Counted from the stretch's first letter, positions 43,636 through 53,042 are shown. The stretch is DNA of 64,000 nt from an uncultured Bacteroidota bacterium (GCA_903883965.1 CAISCU010000035.1:1-64000), one strand, 5' to 3'. A program made the numbers and translations. The notes: a model not told the origin generated them from the sequence alone.

Positions 43636-44409
43636 ATGAAAAAGCTCGTTTTAATAATTGTTTGCTTTGCTTACGGAATGCTCCAAAATGCATTTTCCCA
43701 AAAAAATAATACCGACAAATATGTATTCAGTAACAAAATTTTTAGTTTTCAATTCCTTTTAAATTTACAAAGCCCTGGGGGTGATATGTCAAAAACCTTT
43801 GGCAACCATGCATCTATTGGTTTTGGAGGAATGATGAAAGGAAAAAAAAACTGGGTCTATGCTGCAGAAGGCAACTACCTATTTGGGGGTGAAATAAAAA
43901 ACCTATCTATTTTTGATCAGTTGACCAATGAAGCGGGTTACATTCCAAACAATACAGGAACTCCTGCAAATTATTCTGTAGGACTGAGAGGTATGAGCTT
44001 TTTTTTAAAAGCAGGCAGGGTGTTTGCTTTCAACCGTTTCAAAAAAAACAATGGCATTTTATATCAAAGTGGAGTTGGTTTTTTACAACATCAAATCAAT
44101 ATACAAACCTATCAAAACGAGGTGCCACCTTTAAACGAGAACTATGTTTTAGGTTATGACCGTTTAACCAATGGATTGGCCTTGAATCAGTTTCTAGGCT
44201 ACCAGTTTTATAGCCAAAACCGTTTTGTTAATTTTTATGCAGGCATTGATTTCACAATGGCTTTTACCCAGAATAAAAGGGGTTACAATTATGACAGCCG
44301 TCAATTTGACCAAGGCAATAAAACGGATTACCTCATCGCATTTAGGGCAGGTTGGCTAATACCTATCTACCTTCATACCAAACAAGAAGACGAATTTAAT
44401 TTCAGATGA
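43636..44409 (+). CDS. Predicted outer-membrane beta-barrel protein, function unknown
   Basis: This is a 257-residue exported protein. The frame also opens at a TTG at 43627, but the ATG at 43636 starts the signal peptide MKKLVLIIVCFAYGMLQNAFSQ directly. The mature part alternates hydrophobic and polar residues and is rich in Gly, Phe, Tyr and Asn (FGNHASIGFGGMMKG, ILYQSGVGFLQ, YSQNRFVNFYAGIDF, LIAFRAGWLIPIYL), suggesting an 8-10-strand barrel. The C-terminus does not end in the usual aromatic but in NFR. The family is unrecognised. Its stop overlaps the waaA start by 4 nt (ATGA), so the two are translationally coupled, hinting at an envelope role. Confidence 0.7.
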   Translation: MKKLVLIIVCFAYGMLQNAFSQKNNTDKYVFSNKIFSFQFLLNLQSPGGDMSKTFGNHASIGFGGMMKGKKNWVYAAEGNYLFGGEIKNLSIFDQLTNEAGYIPNNTGTPANYSVGLRGMSFFLKAGRVFAFNRFKKNNGILYQSGVGFLQHQINIQTYQNEVPPLNENYVLGYDRLTNGLALNQFLGYQFYSQNRFVNFYAGIDFTMAFTQNKRGYNYDSRQFDQGNKTDYLIAFRAGWLIPIYLHTKQEDEFNFR

Positions 44410-45644
44410 GCATAGGGTATATTTTGTATAAAATTTCAACAAAGAGCTATTTCAAACTCGTACAGCTCATTGCACCATTTCATGAAAGGGCTGGCAAATT
44501 GTACTATGGTCAAAAATCACCCATTCAAATTGCAGCAAAAGAAAACAATGATAAAAGACTTTGGATACATGTTGCTAGTTTAGGAGAATTTGAGCAGGCA
44601 AAACCTGTATTAAATGAACTAAAAAAAAGTATTCCCAATTTAAAAATAATTGCCAGTTTTTTTTCTCCATCTGGATATGAAAACCGAAAAGATGACCCCC
44701 TCATTGATATTGCAATTTACTTACCATTTGAGTCGAAAACACAAGCTAAGTTATTGCTAGATAAAATTAACCCCGATTTAGTCATATGGGTCAAGTATGA
44801 CTTTTGGGTTGATTATCTAAATGAAATTTATCACAGAAAAATTCCTGTATATTTAATTGCGGCTCTGTTTAGACCTCAACAGTATTACTTTAAATTTCCA
44901 GGTAAATTTCACTTGAGAGTGTTCAAGCAATTCACTCAAATTTTTACACAAAACAACAGTAGCTCTGTATTACTCGCTAAAAACAATATCAGATCTGTAT
45001 GTACTGGAGACCCTCGATTTGATAACGTATATCAGTTAAAAACAGTGCATAAAGAAATCCCGTTATTGAATAGTCTCTGGAATCAAATTCCAGTAATTAT
45101 ATGTGGAAGTACCTACGCTATTGAGGAAAAAATCATTGAAAAATTTCAGAAATCAACACCGCAATATTTCAAGTATATCATTGCCCCACATTTTATAGAC
45201 AAGCACCATATCAATGAAATGAAAATTCTTTTCCCTCATGCACTTTTATATAGTACAATTGCAAAAAATCAAGATTTAAGTAGCATTCAAACCATTATCA
45301 TCGATAACATTGGCATTCTACCACATTTGTATCATAAAGCCAATATTGCAATCATTGGAGGCGGTTTTAAAAAGGGAGGGCTCCACAATATTTTAGAGGC
45401 ATCAGTTCATGGAATTCCTGTTCTATTTGGTCCTAAAATAGAAAGATTTCCTGAAGCACTGGAATTATTGACAAATCAATCTGCGTTTATTTTTAAGGAT
45501 GCCATTTCGCTGCAGGAAGAGATACACAGTATCTTCCCTTCACAAATTGAAACTATTAAGGTAAATACAACCAGGTGTATGAATAAGCATTTAGGAACTT
45601 GTAAAGTAATAGCTGATTCTATTTTATTTGATTTAAGGCAATAA
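44406..45644 (+). CDS. waaA: 3-deoxy-D-manno-octulosonic acid (Kdo) transferase
   Basis: WaaA attaches Kdo to lipid A at the inner membrane. At 412 residues it is a GT-B glycosyltransferase. The N-terminal catalytic motif HVASLGEFEQ contains Glu61, the conserved base, followed by SFFSPSGYE. The C-terminal donor-binding region is AIIGGGFKKGGLHNILEAS with GIPVLFGPKIERFPEA. An N-terminal hydrophobic anchor is short. It is coupled to the upstream barrel gene. Its transcript runs into the rplQ terminator region, which has a much weaker T tract in this direction. Confidence 0.93.
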   Translation: MSIGYILYKISTKSYFKLVQLIAPFHERAGKLYYGQKSPIQIAAKENNDKRLWIHVASLGEFEQAKPVLNELKKSIPNLKIIASFFSPSGYENRKDDPLIDIAIYLPFESKTQAKLLLDKINPDLVIWVKYDFWVDYLNEIYHRKIPVYLIAALFRPQQYYFKFPGKFHLRVFKQFTQIFTQNNSSSVLLAKNNIRSVCTGDPRFDNVYQLKTVHKEIPLLNSLWNQIPVIICGSTYAIEEKIIEKFQKSTPQYFKYIIAPHFIDKHHINEMKILFPHALLYSTIAKNQDLSSIQTIIIDNIGILPHLYHKANIAIIGGGFKKGGLHNILEASVHGIPVLFGPKIERFPEALELLTNQSAFIFKDAISLQEEIHSIFPSQIETIKVNTTRCMNKHLGTCKVIADSILFDLRQ

Positions 45645-45646
45645 AA

Positions 45647-45666
45647 AAAGGGCCCGAAGGCCCTTT
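45647..45666 (-). terminator. UUCG-loop terminator of the ribosomal super-operon
   Basis: On the minus strand AAAGGGCC, the loop TTCG and GGCCCTTT form an 8-bp stem with a C(UUCG)G-type stable tetraloop, followed directly by more T. It lies 24 nt after the rplQ stop. It also lies just after the waaA stop on the plus strand, where the T tract is weak. Confidence 0.9.
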
Positions 45667-45689
45667 ACTGATAATACTTAAAGTCTTAA

Positions 45690-46163
45690 TTATTCAGCTG
45701 AAGCTTCTTCAGTAGATGAAGTCTCAGATTTAGCTTTTGTAGTTTTACCTCTACGTGTTTTCTTAGCTGTAGCAGATTTACCAGATTTGGTTGTCAATAA
45801 ATTTTCATTGAAATCAACCAATTCTATAATTGCCATTTCAGCATTGTCACCTTTACGGTTCATTGTCTTCAACACACGTGTGTATCCACCTGGTCTGTCA
45901 GCAACTTTTTGAGCAACTGGACCAAACAATTCAGCAACTGATTCTTTGTTTTTCAAGTAACTGAATACAATACGACGTGAATGAGTACTGTCGTCCTTTG
46001 ATTTAGTAATTAAAGGCTCAACATATTTACGCAATTCTTTTGCTTTTGCACAAGTTGTAGTAATTCTTTTATGCAAAATCAATGAAGTTGCCATATTTGC
46101 CAAAAGCGCTTTTCTGTGAGAGGCTGTTCTACCTAAATGGTTAAATGTTTTTCCGTGTCTCAT
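45690..46163 (-). CDS. rplQ: Ribosomal protein L17, with C-terminal extension
   Basis: L17 is a large-subunit protein near the exit tunnel. The core (1-120) has [25 protein letters not shown] and [12 protein letters not shown]. At 157 residues it is longer than the usual 115-130 because of a tail rich in Lys, Thr, Ser and Ala that turns acidic at the end (EEASAE). Such tails are common in Bacteroidota. It is the last gene of the 32-gene operon, 29 nt after rpoA, and is followed by the UUCG terminator. Confidence 0.97.
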   Translation of the reverse strand: MRHGKTFNHLGRTASHRKALLANMATSLILHKRITTTCAKAKELRKYVEPLITKSKDDSTHSRRIVFSYLKNKESVAELFGPVAQKVADRPGGYTRVLKTMNRKGDNAEMAIIELVDFNENLLTTKSGKSATAKKTRRGKTTKAKSETSSTEEASAE

Positions 46164-46192
46164 GTTATATTCTATTCTTGACCAATTTTAAA

Positions 46193-47185
46193 TTAGTCTT
46201 CGTTCAATTTATATTTTGAAATATCAATACCGAAGGTTAAACCTTTTTCACGAACCAATTCTTCTAATTCACTCAAAGACTTTTTACCAAAATTTCTGAA
46301 CTTCAATAAGTCTGCAATATCATAGGCTACTAAGTCTGCTAATGATTTGATATCAGCTGCTTTTAAGCAATTGTATGCTCTTACAGATAAGTCTAAATCA
46401 GACAATGGAGTTTTTAAAATTTTACGAACATGTAAAAAGTTCTCGTCTACTTCTTGAGTTGGTTCTTTTACTTGAGTATCTAAAGTAATTAACTCATCTG
46501 AGAACAACATGAAATGTTGGATTAAAATTTTAGCAGCTTCTTTCAAAGCTTCTTCTGGATGGATTGAACCATCTGTAGCAATTTCAATCTGTAATTTCTC
46601 GTAATCTGTTTTTTGTTCAACACGGTAATCCTCAACACTGTATTTTACATTCTTGATAGGTGTAAAAATAGCATCCATTGGAATGTATCCGATAACTGCA
46701 TCTTTAGGTTTGTTCTCTTCTGCAGGAACATATCCTCTACCCTTTTCAACTGTCAATTCTATTTCTAAACCAACAAATTGTTCCATGTTACAGATGACCA
46801 AATCAGGATTCAATACTCTGAAAGAATTGGTATGTTTACCAATTTCACCAGCTAAGAATTGCTCCTGTCCTTTGATATTGATAAAGATTTTCTCTGAGTC
46901 AACACCATCTGTAATTCTTTTGAAACGAACTTGTTTCAAGTTTAAAACGATTTCTGTTACATCCTCGATTACTCCTTTGATAGTTGAAAATTCATGATCA
47001 ACTCCAGAAATTTTAATTCCAGTAATTGCATAACCTTCCAAAGAAGAAAGGAGAATTCTTCTAAGAGAATTTCCAATGGTTACACCATATCCTTTTTCTA
47101 AAGGACGGAACTCAAACTGACCAAAAAAGTCAGTTTCTTTATGCATAATAACTTTGTCAGGCTTTTGAAAAGCAAGGATACTCAT
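46193..47185 (-). CDS. rpoA: RNA polymerase alpha subunit
   Basis: Alpha dimerises to nucleate RNA polymerase assembly. The 330 residues comprise the N-terminal domain (about 1-235; [23 protein letters not shown]) and the C-terminal helix-hairpin-helix domain (from about 255; [33 protein letters not shown]), which contacts DNA and activators. Both are complete. It sits between rpsD and rplQ, the usual alpha-operon order. Spacing to rplQ is 29 nt. Confidence 0.98.
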   Translation of the reverse strand: MSILAFQKPDKVIMHKETDFFGQFEFRPLEKGYGVTIGNSLRRILLSSLEGYAITGIKISGVDHEFSTIKGVIEDVTEIVLNLKQVRFKRITDGVDSEKIFINIKGQEQFLAGEIGKHTNSFRVLNPDLVICNMEQFVGLEIELTVEKGRGYVPAEENKPKDAVIGYIPMDAIFTPIKNVKYSVEDYRVEQKTDYEKLQIEIATDGSIHPEEALKEAAKILIQHFMLFSDELITLDTQVKEPTQEVDENFLHVRKILKTPLSDLDLSVRAYNCLKAADIKSLADLVAYDIADLLKFRNFGKKSLSELEELVREKGLTFGIDISKYKLNED

Positions 47186-47204
47186 TGATAATTCTGTTTA
47201 ATGA

Positions 47205-47813
47205 TTATTTCGAATACAATTCAACGATCAATTGTTCTTTAATATTTTCTGGAATTTGATCTCTTTCAGGATAAGCCATGAATGTACCACTCATTTCTTT
47301 TCCATCCCAATTTAACCAATTGAATTTTTTGGCATTACTAGATGAAAGAGCGTTCGTTACGATTTCCAAAGATTTAGATTTCTCTCTAACAGCTACCATA
47401 TCACCTGGTTTTAACTGGTAAGAGCTGATATCAACTACTTTACCATTTACAGTAATATGTCTGTGTGAAACCAATTGACGTGCTTGAGCTCTAGTTTGAG
47501 CAATACCTAAACGAAATACAGTATTGTCTAAACGAGATTCTAGAAATTTAAGCAAGTTTTCACCTGTAATTCCTTTTTTTCTAGCTGCCAATTCAAATGT
47601 TTTGTAAAACTGACGCTCCAAAACACCATAAGTGAATTTTGCTTTTTGTTTTTCATACAACTGAATAGCATATTCAGTTAATTTAGCACGTTTACGTGCC
47701 ATTCCATGTTGCCCAGGAGGTACATTTCTTTTTTCGTAAGACTTATCAGGTCCAAAGATTGGATCTTTGAAACGTCTAGCGATTTTGGTTTTTGGTCCTA
47801 TATATCTTGCCAT
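47205..47813 (-). CDS. rpsD: Ribosomal protein S4
   Basis: S4 is a primary 16S rRNA-binding protein. The 202 residues contain the N-terminal [15 protein letters not shown], the S4 RNA-binding fold ([30 protein letters not shown]) and the C-terminal [13 protein letters not shown] typical of this phylum. No Cys4 zinc motif is seen at the N-terminus, so this is the zinc-free form. In E. coli S4 represses the alpha operon; whether that holds here cannot be seen. It lies between rpsK and rpoA. Confidence 0.98.
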   Translation of the reverse strand: MARYIGPKTKIARRFKDPIFGPDKSYEKRNVPPGQHGMARKRAKLTEYAIQLYEKQKAKFTYGVLERQFYKTFELAARKKGITGENLLKFLESRLDNTVFRLGIAQTRAQARQLVSHRHITVNGKVVDISSYQLKPGDMVAVREKSKSLEIVTNALSSSNAKKFNWLNWDGKEMSGTFMAYPERDQIPENIKEQLIVELYSK

Positions 47814-47833
47814 GTCTATTTATCTACTATAAA

Positions 47834-48226
47834 TTATACTCTACGTGCTTTTGGAGGTCTGCAACCGTTATGTGGAAGTGGAGTAATGTCTGTAATTGAC
47901 AATACTTCTATTCCGGCCGTTTGAAGTGTTCTGATAGCTGATTCTCTTCCAGAACCAGGACCTTTTACAAAAACATCTACTTTCTTCATACCTGCTTCAA
48001 AAGCTACACGAGCACAATCGCTCGCAGCCATTTGAGCTGCATATGGAGTATTCTTTTTTGAACCTCTAAAACCCATTTTACCTGCAGATGCCCAAGAGAT
48101 CACCTGTCCGGTTTGGTTAGTAAGAGAGATGATGATGTTGTTGAATGAAGCTTTAATATGAGCTTGACCATGAGCATCAACACTAACTACTCTTTTTTTG
48201 GTAACTTTTTTGTTATTCGCTGCCAT
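47834..48226 (-). CDS. rpsK: Ribosomal protein S11
   Basis: S11 lies on the 30S platform and shapes the mRNA exit. The 130 residues have the family core [39 protein letters not shown] and the C-terminal [13 protein letters not shown]. The basic N-terminal extension ([11 protein letters not shown]) is short and normal. It lies 11 nt after rpsM and 20 nt before rpsD on the minus strand. Confidence 0.98.
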   Translation of the reverse strand: MAANNKKVTKKRVVSVDAHGQAHIKASFNNIIISLTNQTGQVISWASAGKMGFRGSKKNTPYAAQMAASDCARVAFEAGMKKVDVFVKGPGSGRESAIRTLQTAGIEVLSITDITPLPHNGCRPPKARRV

Positions 48227-48237
48227 CTTTCTTATTT

Positions 48238-48615
48238 CTATTTAGTTACTTTCTTTTTACCTGCAACTGTTTTGCGTTTTCCTTTTCTTGTACGAGAATT
48301 GGTTCTAGTGCGTTGACCACGAACAGGTAAACCTTTACGGTGACGTAAACCTCTGTAGCAACCAATATCAAGCAAACGCTTAATATTTAATTGACGCTCA
48401 GAACGTAATTCACCTTCTATGGTTAAACTTTCTGTGATGTGTTTTCTTATGGCGTTTAATTCTTCATCGTTCCATTCGCTCACTTTTTTACTCCAGTCAA
48501 TTCCACAGGTAGTAAGAATGTTTTGAGCAGTGGTACGACCAATGCCATAAATGTAAGTTAATCCAATCTCGCCCCTTTTATTTTTGGGCAAATCAATACC
48601 AGCAATACGAGCCAT
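48238..48615 (-). CDS. rpsM: Ribosomal protein S13
   Basis: S13 in the 30S head contacts the P-site tRNA and forms bridge B1. The 125 residues start [24 protein letters not shown] (abridged) with the helix-two-turn-helix segment and end in a basic tail ([17 protein letters not shown]) that reaches toward tRNA. It follows rpmJ closely (5 nt) and precedes rpsK. Confidence 0.98.
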   Translation of the reverse strand: MARIAGIDLPKNKRGEIGLTYIYGIGRTTAQNILTTCGIDWSKKVSEWNDEELNAIRKHITESLTIEGELRSERQLNIKRLLDIGCYRGLRHRKGLPVRGQRTRTNSRTRKGKRKTVAGKKKVTK

Positions 48616-48620
48616 ATATA

Positions 48621-48737
48621 TTATCCTTGACGTTGTTTAAACTTTGGGTTCTTTTTATTGATTACGTAGACCCTTCCTTTACGTTTTACAATAATGCAGT
48701 CTTCACTGCGCTTTTTTACAGATGCTCTGATTTTCAT
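48621..48737 (-). CDS. rpmJ: Ribosomal protein L36 (zinc-free type)
   Basis: This 38-residue protein is too short for common ORF cut-offs. It starts [10 protein letters not shown] and ends NPKFKQRQG, the standard L36 end. Zinc-binding L36 has three Cys and one His; here only Cys14 remains and the His site is Phe (KFKQRQG rather than KHKQRQG), so it is the C-minus form that does not bind zinc. It lies between infA and rpsM, the usual place. Together with the zinc-free S14 and S4 this suggests the organism's basal ribosome needs little zinc. Confidence 0.95.
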   Translation of the reverse strand: MKIRASVKKRSEDCIIVKRKGRVYVINKKNPKFKQRQG

Positions 48738-48750
48738 TTTTTTCTACGGT

Positions 48751-48969
48751 TTATTTATACCTGTATATAATTCTTCCTTTACTTAAATCATATGGAGACA
48801 TTTCTACTGAAACCCTGTCACCTGGCAAGATTTTAATATAGTGCATCCTCATTTTTCCGGAGATATGTGCAATAATTTCATGTCCATTCTCCAATCGTAC
48901 CCGAAACATAGCGTTACTAAGTGATTCCGTGATAGTACCGTCTTGTTTTATGAGTGCTTGTTTTGTCAT
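48751..48969 (-). CDS. infA: Translation initiation factor IF-1
   Basis: IF-1 binds the ribosomal A site during initiation. The 72 residues form one OB-fold with the typical [33 protein letters not shown] and [15 protein letters not shown] segments. It is preceded by its own good -7 box (48989-48996) and by a perfect inverted repeat in the gap after secY, so this distal part of the operon may be transcribed separately. It is 13 nt before rpmJ. Confidence 0.98.
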   Translation of the reverse strand: MTKQALIKQDGTITESLSNAMFRVRLENGHEIIAHISGKMRMHYIKILPGDRVSVEMSPYDLSKGRIIYRYK

Positions 48970-48988
48970 ATTTACCTTTAAAGGGTTG

Positions 48989-49018
48989 CAAAGATAGTCA
49001 AATTATTGAAATATCAAT
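48989..49018 (-). promoter_or_regulatory. Internal promoter before infA
   Basis: On the minus strand ATTG (49015-49018) is followed after 18 nt by TATCTTTG (48989-48996). The -7 box is a full match to TAnnTTTG, 19 nt before the infA ATG. It could give extra transcription of infA-rpmJ-rpsM-rpsK-rpsD-rpoA-rplQ. Confidence 0.6.
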
Positions 49019-49022
49019 AATT
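49001..49022. repeat. Perfect inverted repeat between secY and infA
   Basis: AATTATTGA (49001-49009) and TCAATAATT (49014-49022) are exact complements around a 4-nt loop. The repeat overlaps the -33 region of the infA promoter and starts 3 nt after the secY stop. It could be an operator, a weak terminator or an RNA processing site. Confidence 0.7.
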
Positions 49023-49025
49023 CTT

Positions 49026-50393
49026 CTATTGAGCAGCTCCTCCTCCTACAGCCGATCTTCCTTTTATTCTTCCTGATTTCATCAAACCATCGTAATGACG
49101 CATCATCAAATGACTTTCTACTTGTTGCAAAGTATCTAACACAACACCTACTAAAATTAACAGTGATGTTCCACCATAAAACTGTGCAAATTGGTTATTG
49201 ATGTTCAATACATTGGCCAATGAAGGCATGATTGCTACAATCGCTAAAAATACAGCTCCAGGTAAGGTTATTCTTGACATTACATTATCAATGAAATCTG
49301 CAGTAGCTTTGCCTGGTTTAACTCCTGGAATAAAACCACTGTTTCTTTTCATATCATCTGCAATTTGTACAGCATTTACTGAAATAGCAGTATAGAAATA
49401 GGTGAAAATAATGATCAATAATGCGAATGTAATGCTGTAAGTCCAACTTGTAGGGTTGATAAAAGCAGCTATTACACCTTGCATAGATTCATAATTAGGG
49501 AAAAATTGTGCAACAGTTGATGGAATAAACATCAAAGCTTGAGCAAAAATGATTGGCATTACACCTGCAGCATTAACCTTTAATGGTATATACTGACGAA
49601 CCCCACCATATTGACGATTACCAACAACTCTTTTTGCATATTGAACCGGTATTCTTCTAGTACCTTGAACCAATAAAATGGTCATCATAATTACACCAAA
49701 CAAAGCGGCCAATTCTACTAAGAAAATAACCAATCCGCCACCACTTTCTGATAATTTAAAGATGAATTCATCTTTCAATGCAAAAGGCAATCGGGCAATG
49801 ATACCAATCATGATAATCAATGATATTCCGTTTCCTATTCCTTTTTCTGTAATTCTTTCACCTAACCACATGATAAACATGGTACTTGAAGTAAGAATGA
49901 CAATTGAACTCATCATGAAAAAGAAGTCTGACATAGCCGCTGGATTAGTCATAGACAAAACAGCTTGAGGGTTTTCAGATTTCAAATTGATTAAGAATCC
50001 AATAGACTGAACTGCAGTAATTGCAATGGTTAAATACCTAGTAATTTGATTGATTTTTCTTCTACCTTCCTCTCCTTCTTTTTGCATTTTCTGGAAAGAA
50101 GGTACTGCTAAACTCAATAACTGTACAACAATTGAAGCAGAAATGTAAGGCATAATACCCAAGGCAAATATTGAACCACGGGCAAAAGCACCTCCTGCAA
50201 ACATGTTAATTAATCCGAAAATTCCTCCATCTGCTTGTTTGGCAGAACCTTCTAACAAATTCGCATCTACACCTGGCAATGTGATATAAGTTCCTACTCT
50301 GTAGGCTAACAAAAGCCAAAAAGTCAATGCAAGTTTATAACGAAGTTCTTCTATACGAAGAATGTTCTGGAATGTTTCTATTATTTTCTTCAC
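49026..50393 (-). CDS. secY: Preprotein translocase subunit SecY
   Basis: SecY is the channel subunit of the Sec translocon in the inner membrane. The 455 residues have ten hydrophobic helices. The start has the plug-region motif LPGVDANLLEGS, and later segments include the conserved GIMPYISASI, GERITEKGIGNGISLI and the C-terminal VPGVKPGKATADF-like loop that binds the ribosome and SecA. It follows rplO (28 nt) in spc-operon order. The gap to infA (56 nt) contains an inverted repeat and promoter; no map or adk gene is found there. Confidence 0.98.
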   Translation of the reverse strand: MKKIIETFQNILRIEELRYKLALTFWLLLAYRVGTYITLPGVDANLLEGSAKQADGGIFGLINMFAGGAFARGSIFALGIMPYISASIVVQLLSLAVPSFQKMQKEGEEGRRKINQITRYLTIAITAVQSIGFLINLKSENPQAVLSMTNPAAMSDFFFMMSSIVILTSSTMFIMWLGERITEKGIGNGISLIIMIGIIARLPFALKDEFIFKLSESGGGLVIFLVELAALFGVIMMTILLVQGTRRIPVQYAKRVVGNRQYGGVRQYIPLKVNAAGVMPIIFAQALMFIPSTVAQFFPNYESMQGVIAAFINPTSWTYSITFALLIIIFTYFYTAISVNAVQIADDMKRNSGFIPGVKPGKATADFIDNVMSRITLPGAVFLAIVAIMPSLANVLNINNQFAQFYGGTSLLILVGVVLDTLQQVESHLMMRHYDGLMKSGRIKGRSAVGGGAAQ

Positions 50394-50421
50394 GATACTT
50401 GAAGGTTAAATTTCTACTTAA

Positions 50422-50871
50422 TTATTTAGAAGCTGTAATTGATCCACCAGCTGCTTCAACTGCTTTTTGTGCAGCTGCTGAGAATGCATCGGCTGTAATT
50501 TGGACGGCTGATTTTAATTCTCCACGACCTAAGATTTTAATCAAGTCTTTTTTACCAATTAAACCATTTGACAACAATACTTCTCTGTCAATTGTGGTTA
50601 AACCTTTATCAGCCAAATCTTGCAATTTGTCTAAGTTAATTGGAGCATAAGCAACTCTGTTTAAATTTTTGAATCCAAATTTTGGAATTCTTCTATACAA
50701 AGGCATTTGACCACCCTCGAATCCACGTTTGGTTGAAGTACCACTTCTAGAACCAGCTCCTTTGTGACCACGAGCAGCTGTTCCACCTTTTCCACTTCCT
50801 TCACCACGACCTACACGTTTTCCTTCTTTATGGGTTGAACCCGCAGCTGGTTTTAATGTATGTAATTTCAT
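50422..50871 (-). CDS. rplO: Ribosomal protein L15
   Basis: L15 binds 23S rRNA late in 50S assembly. The 149 residues show the basic, glycine-rich N-terminal extension (HKEGKRVGRGEGSGKGGTAARG) and the globular end (LLSNGLIGKKDLIKILGRGEL). It lies between rpmD and secY, with 48 nt after rpmD. Confidence 0.98.
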   Translation of the reverse strand: MKLHTLKPAAGSTHKEGKRVGRGEGSGKGGTAARGHKGAGSRSGTSTKRGFEGGQMPLYRRIPKFGFKNLNRVAYAPINLDKLQDLADKGLTTIDREVLLSNGLIGKKDLIKILGRGELKSAVQITADAFSAAAQKAVEAAGGSITASK

Positions 50872-50919
50872 TTTCTATTTTACTTTATAACTGAATAATA
50901 AATTAAAGAAGCAATTTGA

Positions 50920-51099
50920 TTAGCAGTTTTCTACTTTTACTAAGTGAGAAACTTTGTTAATCATTCCCAATATTTGAGGAGTTGCTTCAACTTCAATACT
51001 TTGGTGCAATTTAGTGAAACCCAATGCACGAACAGTACGCTTTTGGTTCTCAGAACGATCAATCGTACTCTTAATTTGTGTTACTTTAATTTTAGCCAT
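50920..51099 (-). CDS. rpmD: Ribosomal protein L30
   Basis: This is a 59-residue protein just below the usual length cut-off. It starts MAKIKVTQIKSTIDRSENQK, has the conserved RTVRALGFTKLHQS segment and ends MINKVSHLVKVENC, matching L30. It lies 4 nt after rpsE and 48 nt before rplO, in the usual place. The terminal Cys is not a common feature but does not affect the fold. Confidence 0.95.
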   Translation of the reverse strand: MAKIKVTQIKSTIDRSENQKRTVRALGFTKLHQSIEVEATPQILGMINKVSHLVKVENC

Positions 51100-51103
51100 T
51101 GTA

Positions 51104-51625
51104 TTATTCTCCGTTAAAAACTTTCTTTAAACTGATACCTCTAGTTTGAGCAATTGTAAATGCATCTCTCATGTTTAACAAAGCCTGGATGGTTGCTTTA
51201 ACCACGTTATGTGGGTTAGAAGAACCTTTAGACTTAGCCAATACATCAGTAATACCAGCACTTTCCAATACTGCACGCATCGCACCACCGGCAATAACAC
51301 CAGTACCGTGAGCAGCAGGTTTTAAAAATACACGACCACCTGAATATTTACCAAATTGTTCATGAGGTACGGTTCCTTTTAAAACTGGAACTTTAACCAA
51401 ATTCTTCTTAGCATCATCAATTCCTTTACTGATGGCATCAGTTACTTCCATGGCTTTACCCAATCCATAACCAACAATACCGTTACCATCACCTACTACA
51501 ACTAGTGCAGAAAAGCTAAATGTACGACCACCTTTTGTTACCTTAGCTACACGGTTAATAGAAACTACTTTCTCTTTTAACTCGATATCGCTAGATTTTA
51601 CTTTCTTTATGTTTGCTGTTGACAT
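51104..51625 (-). CDS. rpsE: Ribosomal protein S5
   Basis: S5 in the 30S body supports decoding accuracy. The 173 residues include the double-stranded RNA-binding N-terminal domain ([22 protein letters not shown]) and the C-terminal [32 protein letters not shown] segment (abridged). The N-terminal loop residues known from spectinomycin-resistant mutants lie in the intact KVTKGGR region. It lies 17 nt after rplR and 4 nt before rpmD. Confidence 0.98.
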   Translation of the reverse strand: MSTANIKKVKSSDIELKEKVVSINRVAKVTKGGRTFSFSALVVVGDGNGIVGYGLGKAMEVTDAISKGIDDAKKNLVKVPVLKGTVPHEQFGKYSGGRVFLKPAAHGTGVIAGGAMRAVLESAGITDVLAKSKGSSNPHNVVKATIQALLNMRDAFTIAQTRGISLKKVFNGE

Positions 51626-51642
51626 AATTCTACTTCTAAAAA

Positions 51643-51987
51643 TTAAAAAATTAACCCACCCTCACGTGCACCTTCAGCAAGAGCTTTAACCCTACCGTGA
51701 TACAAGTATCCATTTCTGTCGAATACACAAGTTTTAACACCTGCTGATGCTGCTTTCTCAGCGATAGCTTTTCCAACTAAAGTAGCAAGTTCAACCTTAG
51801 CAACTTTATCTGAAAATGATCTTGATGAAGCTGAAACCAAAGTTACACCAGTTAAATCATCGATCAACTGAGCATAAATCTGTTTGTTACTTCTAAAAAC
51901 AGACAAACGAGGTTGTTGAGCTGTTCCTTTAATACGACTGCGTATTCTTGCTTTAATTTTATTTCTTCTTGAATCTTTCGTAACCAT
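51643..51987 (-). CDS. rplR: Ribosomal protein L18
   Basis: L18 binds 5S rRNA in the central protuberance. The 114 residues have [29 protein letters not shown] (abridged), [10 protein letters not shown] and the end [20 protein letters not shown], all typical. The short basic N-terminus is the rRNA-binding part. It lies 9 nt after rplF and 17 nt before rpsE. Confidence 0.98.
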   Translation of the reverse strand: MVTKDSRRNKIKARIRSRIKGTAQQPRLSVFRSNKQIYAQLIDDLTGVTLVSASSRSFSDKVAKVELATLVGKAIAEKAASAGVKTCVFDRNGYLYHGRVKALAEGAREGGLIF

Positions 51988-51996
51988 AACTTGAGT

Positions 51997-52551
51997 TTAT
52001 TTAGAGGCTGTTTTACCAGCTTTTCTACGTAAAATTTCACCTTCAAACTTGATACCTTTTCCTTTGTAAGGTTCAGGTGCACGAAGTGAACGAATTTTTG
52101 CAGCAACTTGACCGATTAGCTGTTTATCGGCACCTTCTAAAGTGATGATTGGATTTTTACCTTTATCTTGTTCTGTTTTAACTGAAAGTTCAGCGGGAAC
52201 TTGGAAATAGATATGGTGAGAGTAACCAAGAGTCAAATCCAAAATATTTCCTTCGTTTGTAGCTTTATAACCGACACCGACAAGTTCTTGACGCTTTTTG
52301 TATCCTTGTGAAACACCAATAACCATGTTGTTTAACAAAGAACGGTATAAACCATGTAATGCTTTGTGTCTTTTTTGTTCAGTTGGTCTAGAAATTGAAA
52401 GGGTACCATTTTCAACTTGGATGCTCATATCAGCATCGATAACTTGAGTTAATGTTCCTTTAGGTCCTTTTACTGAAACTTCATTTGATGGAGATACTTT
52501 AACTTCTACTCCAGCAGGTATTGCGATTGGTGCTTTTCCTATACGTGACAT
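51997..52551 (-). CDS. rplF: Ribosomal protein L6
   Basis: L6 sits near the factor-binding site at the base of the stalk. The 184 residues contain two repeats of the L6 fold: MSRIGKAPIAIPAGVEV at the start and the signature PEPYKGKGIKFEGEILRRKAGK at the end. It lies between rpsH (19 nt) and rplR (9 nt). Confidence 0.98.
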   Translation of the reverse strand: MSRIGKAPIAIPAGVEVKVSPSNEVSVKGPKGTLTQVIDADMSIQVENGTLSISRPTEQKRHKALHGLYRSLLNNMVIGVSQGYKKRQELVGVGYKATNEGNILDLTLGYSHHIYFQVPAELSVKTEQDKGKNPIITLEGADKQLIGQVAAKIRSLRAPEPYKGKGIKFEGEILRRKAGKTASK

Positions 52552-52570
52552 GTGTTGTTTCTCCTATTGA

Positions 52571-52969
52571 TTAATAAATGTAACACAATACTTCACCACC
52601 AACATTTAATTTCCTGGCTTCTTTATCGGTCATTACACCTTTAGAGGTAGTAACAATCGCTATTCCCATACCATTGATTACTCTAGGCATGGTTTCAACA
52701 CCTGTATATCTTCTCAATCCCGGGCGACTGATACGCTCCATTTTCTTGATTGCTGAAGTTTTAGTAACAGGATTGTACTTTAATGCAATTTTGATAGTAC
52801 CTTGATGGTTAACTACTTCTTCAAATTTGTAGTTTAAGATGTACCCTTTTTCGAAAAGTACTCTTGTGATTTCCTTCTTGATTTTAGATGAAGGTACTTC
52901 TACAATACGATGGCTTGCCTTGATCGCGTTGCGAAGTCTTGTTAGATAGTCTGAAATTGGATCTGTCAT
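52571..52969 (-). CDS. rpsH: Ribosomal protein S8
   Basis: S8 is a primary binder of the central domain of 16S rRNA and in E. coli represses the spc operon through its own mRNA. The 132 residues start MTDPISDYLTRLRNAI and end with the signature GIAIVTTSKGVMTDKEARKLNVGGEVLCYIY (abridged). The 124-nt gap upstream, unusually long for this operon, contains two hairpins and may be a regulatory leader. It lies 19 nt before rplF. Confidence 0.98.
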   Translation of the reverse strand: MTDPISDYLTRLRNAIKASHRIVEVPSSKIKKEITRVLFEKGYILNYKFEEVVNHQGTIKIALKYNPVTKTSAIKKMERISRPGLRRYTGVETMPRVINGMGIAIVTTSKGVMTDKEARKLNVGGEVLCYIY

Positions 52970-52988
52970 ATGTTTTATTTTTATCCTT

Positions 52989-53022
52989 GCGGGTAGTTAG
53001 CCAAGGCTTTACTCTTTCCCGC
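52989..53022 (-). promoter_or_regulatory. Second hairpin in the rpsH leader
   Basis: GCGGG (52989-52993) pairs with CCCGC (53018-53022), and within that loop AGCC (52999-53002) pairs with GGCT (53005-53008). The structure ends 20 nt upstream of the rpsH start codon and could influence its translation. Confidence 0.45.
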
Positions 53023-53042
53023 TAAGTGTTATTATGTAAAAT

